A stretch of DNA of 64,000 nucleotides, taken from positions 4,031,501 through 4,095,500 of the forward strand of contig JBBBDQ010000330.1 in the NCBI GenBank assembly GCA_037127315.1, given 5' to 3'. The notes under the pieces were generated by a model. The model was given only the letters and a program-made list of their open reading frames with translations, made no database searches and was not told the origin of the DNA. Of the stretch, positions 46,685 to 57,764 are shown piece after piece; positions within the stretch are counted from its first letter, which is position 1; each line of letters starts with the position of its first letter. The translations under genes were made by a program, and so were the position numbers. This stretch comes from Ascarosepion bandense (lineage: Eukaryota; Mollusca; Cephalopoda; Sepiida; Sepiidae).

Positions 46685-46860
46685 CTACACCATGTCATTG
46701 TGGTCTTGAATCTGGTTTTTATCATATATCATATGTCTAGACCAGCCTTGTCAAGTGGTAATGAGTGGTCCTGTTTTGGCTAATCCGAGATCAACAATAC
46801 AATGTGGGCAGAATCACCCAAAGGTCAGGGAGGTTGACTGGACACATCTAGGGGTTGTGT
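45872..46860 (+). repeat. Dispersed repeat R2, copy 2
   Basis: Matches 22,798-23,222 at both ends but contains about 540 extra bases (46,015-46,550). That extra part includes a two-unit tandem repeat of ~85-90 bp at 46,374-46,545 (CTGCTGCTAGAAA and ATATTGCAAATT in each). Also has a (TA)n tract at 46,649-46,680. Confidence 0.7.
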
Positions 46861-46888
46861 TATATATATATATATATATATTTTTTTT

Positions 46889-48448
46889 TTTATAAGCGTT
46901 TCACCCCGAGCAAGGCATGTCACTGCCACTACTGTGCAGGGGGCTACGTAGAGTGGAGAAAGGCTGATTAAATATAGGAAATAACAGAGGGTGGGTGATA
47001 GGCGGGTGAGGATACCGAGAATGAGGGTTGGGTAGATGAGAGTGTTGTGAGAATAGTTGGGAGTTAGTGTGATAGGAGGTGTCTATTGACCCTACATTTA
47101 AACACCTGGAGATTGTAACTGTCGGGAAAGCAGACTTGTGGAAGGGAGTTCCACAGGCGGGAAGCGCGAGAAAAGAAGCTGTTGGAGTAGAATTTACGGT
47201 TACATCTTATTTGTTTAACTGTAAAAGGGTGGGACCTAGTTGCTAATCTAGTATCTCGTGTAAATTCGTGCTTAGGCAGCACCAGTGATCTAAGCTCATC
47301 GGAGCAGAAGCCATGAAAGTACTTGTAGAAGAGGCACAGGGAAGCTACATCATGCCGGTGTGAGAGCGGCTGCAGCCGGTCTGCCAAGTCAGTATCAACC
47401 ACGTTACAGATCCTCCTTTGTATTTTGTCAAGAAGCCCAAGGAGAGCAGCAGGGGCACCCGACCAGATATGGCAGCAATATTCAATACACGGGCGAATGG
47501 TAGATTTGTATATGTGCAGAATAGTTTCAGGTGGGAAAAATTTCCGGGCCCTGTACAGGGAGCCCACTTTCATAGCAGCAGATTTGGCAATGGATTCGAT
47601 ATAGTCATTCCATTTGAGGTCCGCCGAAAGTGTAAGGCCAAGGAGGCGTAGTATTTTACTCTCTGGGAGGCTAGCCTGTCCCATGCTAATGGGAGGTAGA
47701 TGCGATTGTCTATGGTGGTTAGTTGATAACAGCTTTGTTTTGGAGGCATTGAAATTTACCAACCATTTCCTACCCCAGGTCACTACGGATTGGAGGTCCC
47801 TTTCAAGTGCGGCAGCGAGGTTCACTTTGTCGTCCAGACCTGGTTTCTGATCGATGCGGGAGTAGATTGTTGTGTCGTCGGCATACATGCCAACTTGGGA
47901 TCTAATGGTGTCGGGGAGATCATTAATGTAGATCAGAAAGAGCGTAGGACCTAGGATAGAACCTTGAGGGTCGCCCGCGTTCGTCTGGTAGTTTTGGGAG
48001 GCATGCCCATTTAATACCACCTTTAATGTGCGGTTAGAGATGAAGGACTGGATGAGGTCAAACAGATGTCCAGTTATCCCATAGCTCCGCAGTTTGCACA
48101 AGAGGCCAGCATGCCTGTCGAATGCTTTGGAGATATCCAAGGCAACGGTTTGGGCTTCACCATTCTTGTCGAGTGCTTGGTATATGTACTCGGTAATGGT
48201 CGTTAGCATATCAGCAGTAGACCTGGTGAAGCGAAACCCATACTGTTTGTCAGAGAGAAGCCCATTGGTCATAAGGTGCTGAATCACCTCGGTGTTGATA
48301 ATGGCTTCGAAAACTTTGCCAAAGATTGGAAGGAGACTAATAGGACGGTAATTGGCGGGGTCTGAGGGTTCGCCAGAATTCTTAAATATAGGTACTACGC
48401 AGGAGGACTTCCAACAGGCAGGAAAGCAGGAAGCAGGAAGCAGATAGG
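46889..48448 (-). pseudogene. CR1/Jockey-like LINE, 5'-truncated, RT frame mostly open
   Basis: The open frame (48,447 to 47,064) covers most of the RT: NYRPISLLPIFGKVFEAIIN, motif A ALDISKAFDRHAG, GDPQGSILGPTLFLIYINDL (usually GVPQGS, so Val to Asp), MYADDTTIYS (47,875-47,890), then WLVNFNASKTKLL, CIEYCCHIWSGAPAALLG and WNSLPQVCFPDSYNLQVFKC. The element lacks its endonuclease because of 5' truncation at 48,448, inside or next to a (TA)n stretch. The 3' UTR ends at 46,889 in the reverse of GGGGTGAAACGCTTATAAAA. Encodes the polymerase for target-primed reverse transcription but cannot be autonomous. Confidence 0.9.
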
Positions 48449-48544
48449 CAGAGGTTATATATATATATATAGATCTCATTAAAATGACAGATAAGGTGTG
48501 ATGGTTAAGTTATGTGATCTTATGATTTTTTTTTAAGGACATAA

Positions 48545-50040
48545 ATTATATAAAAATTATCCCAATGTTTTTGGCTATACTTTTAGCCATTTTTGAAGAT
48601 GCATGTTATCTTATGTGTAACAAAATATATGTGGTGTTATGTATGATGTAGAGTAGTGGTATGTGTTATGTACCGAACATGGTAAGCATGTTGTTACCAT
48701 GTTCATAGTTGATGTTATTGAGTGTTAGTTTTTCAATTTTATTAAAAAGACTTCCATTACTTTTAGTCTTTTTTTCATGTGGATGATGCTATAATATTTA
48801 TATGGTCAACAAATATGTTCTGAATAGAGTTTGGTAGGTTTCTGTGTGTGTTTAAATGAGATCAAATTGTGCTCCGTTGAGAGAGATGTAGTGTGAGTCT
48901 TCGAGTCAGTTTTGTAGTTGTATGAGTGATATAATTATTTATGAAATTAGGATCAAGAACACAGTTCTTCAAGGGACATGTGAATTCATAAATAATATTG
49001 GTTCATTGTAGTTTAGATCTTGTGGGTGAATTGTTGTTTTTAATGATGAGGTTGGCCATTTGAAATTTAGCATAATAGATGATTAATTTAATTTTTTTGT
49101 TTAAATTTACGGAAGTTGCATATTTTCGTATGATGTTTCGAAGTGAAGATTTGTCCTTTTCAAGTGTTTATAATAGTTATGAATTTGGTTTTTGTACAAG
49201 ATATTAATGTTATTATTATTATCAGTATGTTTGGTGTTGTTATTACTCGAGTTTGACGAAAATATCAAATGTGGTAGTCAACTAAATAATTTGGAAATCC
49301 ATTGTTGACAAGTGTTTATTTAGCATTATGGAGTTCTTTGAAGAAAAGTGAGTGAGAAGATGAATTCTCGTAGGCTCTCATGAGGAAATTTTAATGACGC
49401 TGATTTTAAGAGTACATTGACTTATTAAATTAGGATGACAGGAATTTTTACTGGTGATTTTTTTTTTATAGAGATGTAATTTTTTGATATAGAGAAGTAA
49501 TGAAGATATTATTATAAGACTCCATGAGGACATCTAAGAACAGGAGTTTATTTTTTTGGCTAAGCTCATATATGAAGTTGAGTATGGAATTTTTTCAAAT
49601 GCAGATTTTAGATTATTGATTTCATTTTAGTCCTGAGCAAGAATGAAAATATTGTCTACATAACTGATGTATATTGTGGGTTTGGTAATTTTTTTTAAAA
49701 ACTGTGTTTTCTATGGGATAGATGTAAAAGTTGGAAAAGCATAGACCAAAAGGGTTTTCCATACTTATGCCATTAGTTTGTGTGTAAATGTGGCCTTCAC
49801 AGTTGTAAAATGAAGCCTGGCTGGTGCATGCAAGCAAGAGTTTTTTTTAGAGTATAGGGATTGATAGCTGGTGGTGGTATGAAGTATGTTTATATATGGA
49901 ATTAATGATTATGTCGATGGTTTTAACAACACAGACATTAGTTAATAAGTTTTTAATCTTGAGGGATGCAAGGGTGCTTTGTTAGGGGCTGTGGATTTAA
50001 GAATTTGAAGGAATTGGTGGGTTAACTTGACAGTAGTATC
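48545..50040 (-). pseudogene. Second Penelope-like element, degraded
   Basis: Minus strand in order: VVKTIDIIINSIYKHTSYHH (about 49,930), GHIYTQTNGISMENPFGLCF (49,770; normally MGSPLG), a decayed catalytic strand at 49,665-49,630, FIYELSQKNKLLFLDVLMES (49,580-49,520), TLVNNGFPNYLVDYH and a GIY-YIG start YEFTCPLEELC (frame-adjusted; 48,990-48,960). It ends in VMEVFLIKLKN near 48,730. Downstream, 48,573-48,602 has a hairpin TGGCTA/TAGCCA followed on the minus strand by AAAAACATTGGG, like the hammerhead stem II region of PLEs. Many stops. Confidence 0.8.
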
Positions 50041-50287
50041 TAGCTATCATCCGATATAATGTGTGATATTAAATAAATTCTTTTCTTATTCTTTTAAATA
50101 TCATGTTCTTTTATGACTTGTGTGATCATGGTTCTTCACAACTTCCTATTTTTGTTGGTCAAAAATAACTCTTATTCCTTTACTTTCTTTCATTGTGCTT
50201 GTGATCCTTGTTTTATCACCTATTTACTCAAACTTGTCTATTAGCTTACTTATTATTTCTCTCTGCTTCTCTTTCTTTTAAGATAAT

Positions 50288-50425
50288 CAGACTGATTAAA
50301 TAGCAATAGATATTGGTTGGAAGGAGAAATCTGAGAGTTAAGTTCAAATTCCATTTGAATTCATTGCATTCACTTATGCACAAATAATCTTGGGGAAGAT
50401 ATTAATCCATCTCTTCTCATTAATC
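50288..50425 (+). mobile_element. SINE family 1, 5' half only
   Basis: Decayed head (AGCAATAGATATTGGTTGGA), AAGTTCAAATTCCATTTG, CACTTATGCACAAATAATCT and ATTAATCCATCTCTTCTCAT. The 3' half is replaced by a mariner fragment. Confidence 0.65.
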
Positions 50426-50439
50426 GATGACAAGCATCC

Positions 50440-50755
50440 AGAATTGGCCAACTGGAAAGGTTTTGTTTTCCATCTGAACAATGCAGGTTGTTGCAACTCT
50501 TTGCAAACTTGGCAGTAATGGATGTGATGTCCTACAACACCCACCATACTCACCTGACTTTACACCTTTGCCCTAACAGTTATTTCAAACTATACAAAAT
50601 TCTCTTAATGGGAGGAGTTCAATTCTCCAGAAGTTTGTAAAAACCAATTAGATCAGTTCATCATCCAGAAAGATGCCACATTATAGGAGGGTAGAATCAT
50701 GAAGTTATCTCAATGATGGCAAAAGTTAATGAAACAAAATGGTACTTATGAATAA
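50440..50755 (+). pseudogene. Mariner transposase C-terminal fragment
   Basis: Codes for KHPELANWKGFVFHLNNAGC (catalytic D changed to N in HQDNA-type motif), CPTTPTILT-like remnant of HPPYSPDL, SPEVCKNQLDQFIIQKDATL and IMKLSQ.WQKLMKQNG. Same subfamily as the 62.2 kb copy. No termini were found. Confidence 0.7.
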
Positions 50756-51004
50756 AGCTATGCATAAATATCTAAATATTTCCTTTAAAGTTCACTTAAA
50801 GCATGCTATAAACTTTATTCTGACTCAATAATATCCTAAGGCTTACAGCAGAAAATTGAATTTCCAGTTTTGAAGTATGACTTTTGATCTCCAAGCATGA
50901 TGCTCTGGGACACATTATCTTAAACATGGTTTTTGTATTGACGTAAAACAATACTTTCAGAAGACTACAGTTATCAAGTAGGTTTTAAAATGATGTTAGT
51001 GTCA

Positions 51005-51590
51005 ACAAATGAACAAAAAACTTTTATACAGCAGTGATAACTATGGATGTTTTACTAGCATGCTGTTGAACCTAATTTACAAAAAGAAATTTTGATAGGG
51101 TAATGATAACTATGTTTGTCTTACTAGCATACAATTGACCCTGATTCATGAAGTAAAAACTGTCATGGGGGTGGTAACCATGTTCATCATATTATCATGC
51201 TATTGACCCTATTTCACAAAAAGAAAATTTTCATTGGGTAATGGTATTTATGTTTCTCTTACTAACATGTTATTAACTCTGATTTACAACCATACTTTTA
51301 TAGAGCAATGGATAACTAGACAATATGACAATTATTGCATTATCACTGTTGTATAAAAATATTTTCATGGGAAAATGGTTACTAAGGTAGTCTATCAATC
51401 ACGGTAATATGACTAATGCACAACAATGATTTCATAAGCCAATAGTTACTTTGGTGGTCTGACAATTATCCCACTGTAACTGATGCATAATATGTTTATA
51501 GGTCAGCAGTTACAAACTGGTCTATCAATCATAGCACTGTCACTGATGCATAACAATACTTTTCTTGGTCATCAGTACTTGTATAAGCTG
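51005..51590 (+). repeat. ~64-68-bp minisatellite, about 8 units in two subtypes
   Basis: The first four units share CTTACTA.CAT, TTGACCCT.ATT and GGGTAATG. The last four share ATAGTTACT..GGT, GTCTATCAATCA and ACTGATGCATAAC. Both subtypes align to one ancestral unit (TTTCATGGG.AATGGTTACTA...). Strongly diverged. Confidence 0.65.
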
Positions 51591-51974
51591 TTTCCTGTTG
51601 GATTGATCATTGCTTCTGTGGTTATATTCTACAGGCCAAACTTAATACATTAACAAAATCAAATTTGATATTAATTATAGAACTTAAAATAAGAATCTAT
51701 AATAAGGTTTATAAAATATCTAGTATTATTTATTGAATTATAAAATATATTGTTATAGGTTTATAAAAAAACTTAGTATTTATTAAAGTTTTATAAAAAT
51801 AAAATATTAATTATAGGCTTCAAGTTATAACACAGTAATACCCACCATTGCATTTTGAGAGATTTAATGCATTAATGCTTACTAATAACAAAGTTGGTGC
51901 AAAGATCTGACCCCCACCAATCTATGATACAGGGCTCTTCACTCTACTATATCTCTATTTTCATAAGATAAAAT
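51591..51974. other. AT-rich spacer
   Basis: Contains a short TATTA/ATAAAA-rich stretch (51,660-51,830). Nothing recognised. Confidence 0.45.
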
Positions 51975-52460
51975 TAATATAAAAACCAAATTCTATTGTA
52001 ACCTAATTATATACAATAATGGATCATATGTAATATAGTTAAACAATTCAACTAGATAAATTGAAAATAAATACAATGTATCTAAATACAAATTAGAGAT
52101 ATGTCATAATTGATCATTACATCTTAAATAAATCAATAATGTTTTGTGGCAATTTTTAACATGAATTTGAGATTTTTACTGGTTAGAAAGTTGAATAATT
52201 TTAACACATTCAACATTATAGATAAAAAATAATGAATTTTAGATAGTGGGTTTTTTTTTAGACTTAGCATTAGCAAAACAAACTCATGGATTTGGTCAAC
52301 AAAAAAGATTCCAGAATGACATCAATATCTGTGGAAATTTTTCATCATTTAATAGTCAGTTGTACTTCATTTAATGTGTAACGTATATAAATGTAGGTAG
52401 GAAAAAATCAAATATTGATAAGATAGTATGGTATAGACAAGGTTGAGATAGTAAATGAGT
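51975..52460 (+). repeat. Dispersed repeat R1, copy 2
   Basis: Aligned with 2,985-3,490: TAATGGATCATATGTAATAT, AAATACAAATTAGAGATATG, TTTTAACACATTCAACATTA. Same orientation as the other two copies. Confidence 0.75.
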
Positions 52461-54189
52461 AAAGGCCAGGCTTTATTAACTATCACAATTTTTATTTTTT
52501 GACTCCATAAGGTTACATCTTTTATTATATGTGAATAATTATAATTTCCATCCTTTTTGTATTTTGTGTCTTTGATATGTTTATTGTATAAGTCACTGTG
52601 GTATTCATATGAATGTTTATTATTATATATGTATTGCTGTGTTCAAGTTATGAAGAGTTTTTCTTCTGTGTACATGTATATTCATGTAAATATAGCATAT
52701 TTGTTCCTCCATGTGCATGTCAGGTGGAATTTAGTATCAGGTTGCTGTCTGTTCAATTTTATATCATGTCCTGGTATTTGAGTGTGCGGATTGTCCTTTT
52801 GAATTGATTTCTTGGTTTTTTGCATATTCTTTTTGTGAAGATTATTTAAGAACATCTCTGGTTTGTATAAAGTTAATCTCCTTTTAGCTGATTGATGTCT
52901 TGATTGAATATCTGACAGTTGCCACAAACACTACACGCATGGTGAACAAACAGTGGACCAACTAAAGAGGCCATGTTTACTGTTTTTTTTTATATTTTCT
53001 TAATGCCTGTACATTTTCTGATTTGATTTTGGTGAGAGCCTTAGTCATTGGTTGACTTTTGCATGACGTTAGTTAACCACATAAGCTATGCCTGGGTTAA
53101 TATTTAGGTTACCAGAAATATAGAAGAATAAAAATAGGAAAAGGATGTATGCCTTGATAGAAAAAGAAGAGAGAGAGAGTTTCTCTGTCACTTTATCAGT
53201 AAAGAGAAAGGGTATATTTCAATACGCTTTGCTACTACCTATCTCCTCACTACAATAGTACTGTCTGGGGTTCTCTATCAGGCTTGAACCACCTCAGTTG
53301 AGGGGGTTTGGGTGTAGTATGCCCCAACTTTGACTAATAGTAATTCTAAATGATAAGTTGAAGCAAAAACACTCTCACTAATATCTAAACCTTAATAACT
53401 AAAGTTAACTGTTTTAATTGGTTGGATTGGTGATAACAGTCGTCTCCACTTACATAAAAATAAAAATCATGTGACAGCTATTGCAGGTCAAAGAGACAGG
53501 GATTGGCATCTAGAACAGACACAAGAACAGTACACTCTTACAATGCACACTCTGCAATTCAATTTTGTTCAATTTTTAATTACCCTAATGACTTTTTAGT
53601 TATTGTTATGTCATGAACCTAGTTGTAATACACTTCATGGTTATTTTGTACCTTCATATTTTGTAGCAGATCACAGATTATTATTTTTTTCTTCTTTTTT
53701 CTCAAGATTGTTTAGCATTTTCTAAAACCTGTGAATGCTGTTACACATCTTCATCAATATAACCTGTTGACTTCTCAAGGGAGGAGAGAAGGAGGCAGAG
53801 TAAACAATGATGGAAGTCTGCCCTGTGGTAACCACAATGCCAACTTCCCATTCCAGCCCAGCACGGACCAGCTACCATTGCCGATAACATTGCTTCCCAG
53901 CTACATCATTGTCCCTACTTCTTCTGGCATCATATATTTTGATCTAACTCACTTGGTCAATTTGCTTTAACGGACCAGTGCATGATAGCTCCAAACTTGT
54001 GGCTGCAGATCAGCTACTGACGACATGTATATCATCCAAGGCTCTCAAAACCTAGCTCATACACTACAGTTATAACTCTATGGGAGGTTCACTGCTGAAT
54101 CTGGCAGGCATCTACGCAATACCAGCATTGGACTTGAACAGCTATAGCCCGAAGCCAGCATCAGGACATTGGTTTTGACCAGCAACAAG
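52461..54189. other. Spacer; GC-richer segment at 53,730-54,189 of unknown nature
   Basis: 52,461-53,720 shows nothing recognisable. 53,730-54,189 is distinctly GC-richer and open in one frame to 53,970, but has no similarity I can name and no clear splice sites. It ends exactly at the 5' end of a composite SINE. Confidence 0.35.
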
Positions 54190-54690
54190 GCTTACAGCCT
54201 ATCACGTTGAATACACCAGTTCTCGCTCGATCACCAAAGTTAAGCAACATTGAGCCTGGTCAGTACTTAGATGGGTGTCTGCTTGGGACTACCAGATGCT
54301 GTAAGTGTATAGTGACGGATGTGCATTGTGGTGCAGTGGATGTCAGCTTGGAAAGAGAAATCGGTGAGCCAAGTTCAAATTCCAGTTGAATACCCTGCAT
54401 TCACTTAAGCACTGGTACCCTTGGGAAAGGTATTAATCTGTCTCTTCCCTCCAGTTATGGGTTAAATAACAAGGGTAGGACTTGGGAACCCTGCCCTTAA
54501 AAACAAATCCCAATGAATCTTGATACTTGAAAAGAAAAATGTATTACAAGACACAAAAACTTATATAAACAACAATAAATTGTTGAAAGAAAAAAGGTAT
54601 TACCAGCAATAAATAAATAAAGTTTAGTTGGCAATGAATGACCCACCGAGGTTGATTTGCCATAAAAACAAAACAACAACAACAACAACT
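54190..54690 (+). mobile_element. Composite 5S-tRNA SINE, full-length
   Basis: 54,190-54,305 is a complete 5S rRNA-like head: GCTTACAGCCTATCACGTTG, then TCGATCACCAAAGTTAAGCA, GAGCCTGGTCAGTACTTAGA and TACCAGATGCTGTAAG. Its internal Pol III promoter region is readable. After 12 bases follows GGATGTGCATTGTGGTGCAG, the leader of the family 1 tRNA-derived SINE, with its B-box-like AAGTTCAAATTCC and body to about 54,470. A type II tail (ACCAGCAATAAATAAATAAA, GACCCACCGAGGTTGATTTG) then ends in (AAC)n. Best example of the composite family. Confidence 0.88.
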
Positions 54691-54803
54691 CAACTCATTC
54701 ACTAGACTCACATGCTGGCCTACAACGACTCTAGCTGGCATTGTGTATAAAATTTGTATTTATTTAAAATATCTTCATTCGGTTGTCCATTTTGTTCCTC
54801 CAG

Positions 54804-54987
54804 TCATATTTCACGACTTTATTTCAAAAACATTAGCAGATCTCTCGGAACCTCAACTGAATTGGGGCACTCGTATTACACATCGGTTCACTACATTGAC
54901 TACTGATCATGTCTTGCCGATAGAATCTTTAAGCCACTTGAATAAATCAGAATTTGTCAAGATTGGATTTGGTGTTTTGAAGCCCAG
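54804..54987 (+). CDS. Putative internal exon, unknown product
   Basis: Acceptor with pyrimidine tract (CATTTTGTTCCTCCAG, ending at 54,803) and consensus donor (CAG followed by GTAAGG at 54,988). 184 bases: two bases completing a codon, 60 codons, two bases of the next. The peptide (IFHDFISKTLADLSEPQLNW...PIESLSHLNKSEFVKIGFGV) has no low complexity, and its codons keep several CpGs, unlike the flanks. It is not part of the neighbouring SINE or Gypsy remnant. No family recognised. Start phase fits the 20,086-20,207 candidate on the same strand. Confidence 0.45.
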
Positions 54988-55059
54988 GTAAGGGCTAAAA
55001 TTTGAAAGACAGCCAGGCAAGATGGGGAGTAAATGAAATAACCAACCTTTTCCTAGCTT

Positions 55060-56290
55060 CGGCAGGTTATGAACATATAATGAAAGTTTCTATTAAGGCA
55101 TACCCCAAGAATTGAAAGAATTAATTTCATCAAAATTTCAGAAATTATAAAAAGAAATTTATGACCTAAAAAGAAATGTGTTATAGTAGAAAAAACCAAA
55201 TTTTTATCCATTAAACAGAAACAAGACAAATCCATTATAAAATATCTTTGTAGATTAAGAGCAGCTATCAGATTCTGCAAATTTGAAAAACTGGGAACTC
55301 AAGATTTGACTATAGAGGATAAATTGATTTGATTAAAGTTGATTTAAGGTATAGCTGATATATCTTATAAATATAATTGGAACAATTACAATTGAATAAT
55401 TTGTCTCTAACTGCATGTGTGGAAGTTATACAAAAGTTAGAAGTGATTAAAAAAAATTTAAATCTACTGAAGGCAATGTTGAAACATACAGTATAAAAAC
55501 AAATGCAAAAAATGCAAATACTGTAAGTATTAGCATAAAGATAAATTTGCTACAACTGAAAGAAAAAATCCTTTTCAGTTTGTATGTAAAGTTAAAAAGA
55601 AAATGAACAGTATAAAAAAACTTAAAAAAGAAAAAATTGATGATGTCTTTTCGATACAAAAACCCAAGCAAAAGAATTCTTTTGAAAAAATTAAATTAAA
55701 TGGTATGACTTTTTCAATACAAGTAGATATGAGGTGTAAGGTCACTTTAATCCCAAGAAATTTCTGGGAACAAATGAGTAAACTGAAATTGAAAAACACT
55801 CATCTGAAATTGAGACAATACAATTGATCTTTTATAAAAAATTTGAGTTATTTCAATGGAACATTTGAAACGTGTGACTGATTTGAAATTATTTCCATTA
55901 CAGTAGTAGAATGTAAAAAAGTCATGGGCTAGTGGGAATAGATGTTCTAAAGGTGGATATATTGAAATTAATCAATAGTGTAAAAAGCAAAAAATGGGAG
56001 TGTTAAAGGGATATAGAATGAGCATACAATTAAAAGAAAAGAGTACCCCTTTTTATTTTGAATCTTGTAAATAGCTATTCACCTTCTAACTTTAGTAGGT
56101 GCTAAGGTAAAGAAAATAGTAGCAGAGGAAATTTTAGAAGTTTCTCCAGGTTGCAGTAAATTAGCCTCTCCCATTGTAGTTTTGCAAAAATCAGTTGAGA
56201 ACTTAAGAACATGTGGTGATTTTAAAACATAAATCATAAAATAGGCTCAGATTTGTTTCCTATTTCCAATATTGGAACTAAAGGAAGGAT
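55060..56290 (+). pseudogene. Ty3/Gypsy-type Gag-Pol remnant
   Basis: In order: a Gag stretch (QKQDKSIIKYLCRLRAAIRF at about 55,213, then CKFEKLGTQDLTIEDKLI), and a Cys-rich knuckle remnant (KCKKCKYC near 55,510). Next is a retropepsin-like region (FSIQVDMRCKVTLIPRNFWE, about 55,710) in which the catalytic D-T-G reads D-M-R, then HGLVGIDVLKVDI. The start of RT follows (GYRMSIQLKEKSTPFYFES, VAEEILEVSPGCSKLASPIV). It stops before the RT catalytic motif. No LTRs were identified. Numerous stops. Confidence 0.75.
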
Positions 56291-56544
56291 CAGTTGAAAT
56301 GAGATTAAGATCTTCATTAGAAAGAACAGGACATAAACCTCAAGGGGGTGAGGAGGAAAAAGGTTGGAGAAGAAGTTCGAGGACAACAAAAGGCACTAAA
56401 CCCTCTTCAGTTTAGAGAGAGGTAGTGGAAATGGCAAATAGGATTTTACCTATTTGCAAATGTTGGTTGTAGGATAAATAAAATTTAAAGTGAAGAGTCA
56501 GATGACAGGAAGCTGACTATTGATCATGTGTCATAAAACAACCC

Positions 56545-56985
56545 TATACAACAGTATCTAAATACAAATTAGAGACATGTCATAATAGATAATTTCATGC
56601 TAAATAAATCAACAATGTTTTGCAGCAGTTTTTAACATCAACTTGAAATTGTTCTTATTAAAAAGTTGAATGATTTTAACATATTCAACATTATGGATAA
56701 ATTTATATAGTGTTTTTTCAAGACTTAGCATGAGCAAAACAAATTCTTGGATTTGGACAAAAAAAACAGAATGATGTCAAAATCCACAAAAAGATTTCAT
56801 CCTTTAATAGTCAGTTTTACTTAGTTTAATTTGTAACATATGTAAATGTACATAGAAAAAAGCAAATGCTAATAAGATAGCAAGAGTCACAAAGCACTGC
56901 CCCTAATCAGATTTGGGACTCCTGGTTGGGGGTTTCAGGGTAGTACGAATTAGCCTTGTCCTACAAAATATTACAGATAAACTGT
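56545..56985 (+). repeat. Dispersed repeat R1, copy 3
   Basis: Aligned with the other two from AAATACAAATTAGAGACATG through ATTCAACATTATGGATAAA to GGGTAGTACGAATTAGCCTT. Lacks the first ~90 bases of copies 1 and 2. Confidence 0.75.
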
Positions 56986-57092
56986 ATGATCATACGGATA
57001 ATTTTGTCCCACATTTTGTAGCTGTCAAATCATCATTTTTTAACTTTTTTTTATTTCTGATTTCTATTAATTTTCACTCTTTGTTTCCTACT

Positions 57093-57290
57093 AGCAAAAG
57101 GTATGAATCCATCTCTTCTCACCCCAGTTATGGATTAAATAGTAGGACTTTTATCTGGAAAGATCATTATTATTTCATAAAATTTGTTAGTGCAACATAC
57201 ACTTGCAAAAACAAAATTTATTCTTACAATCCAATATATATTTTGGCTTTAAATAATCCACAAATGGTTGATAAGCTGTAAAAAACAAAT
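57093..57290 (+). mobile_element. SINE fragment with type II tail
   Basis: Starts mid-body (AAAGGTATGAATCCATCTCT), then GGATTAAATAGTAGGACTTT, a decayed AT-rich stretch and ATAATCCACAAATGGTTGAT at the end. The head is missing. Confidence 0.6.
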
Positions 57291-57764
57291 CAATCAGCCA
57301 ATCAATTCCTGTTAGTATTTGGGGTAATATATAAACCTTTTAATATAAAATCTATGAAAATTAATGACTGCTTGGCATATTACAATAAACAAACATAAAA
57401 AAAAACTTCATATCCATATAATTGCAAGCCTGCTTCCCTCTTCACAATAAACACCCACAACTTTTGATACAGATAGTCAAATTAGGTTAGACGATATATC
57501 AACCCAACAAGAAATATTATTTGCAGGTTAGGTCACTCATCCTTATAAAATAATAATATTATGCTATAAAATTGTTTGCATTTTAGCATGCATGTCAAAT
57601 CAATATTATATATATTATACCTTGAAATGGTAACAGTCTAGAAGAAGAAAAACTCTAAATTCAAAACCAGCCTGAAGAGAGATGGGTTCTATAATGGGTT
57701 ATGGAATTCATGATTTGATGTGATCTGGAAGACAATGCAGGGTGCTTTTTTATTTTTTTTATAA

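Noticed and set aside
47418..47850. Plus-strand open frames over the 47 kb LINE
   Set aside because: They are antisense shadows of the RT frame.
54190..54305. Functional 5S rRNA gene
   Set aside because: Diverged from canonical 5S, lacks a terminator T-run at its end and is fused to a SINE; three similar fused copies exist.
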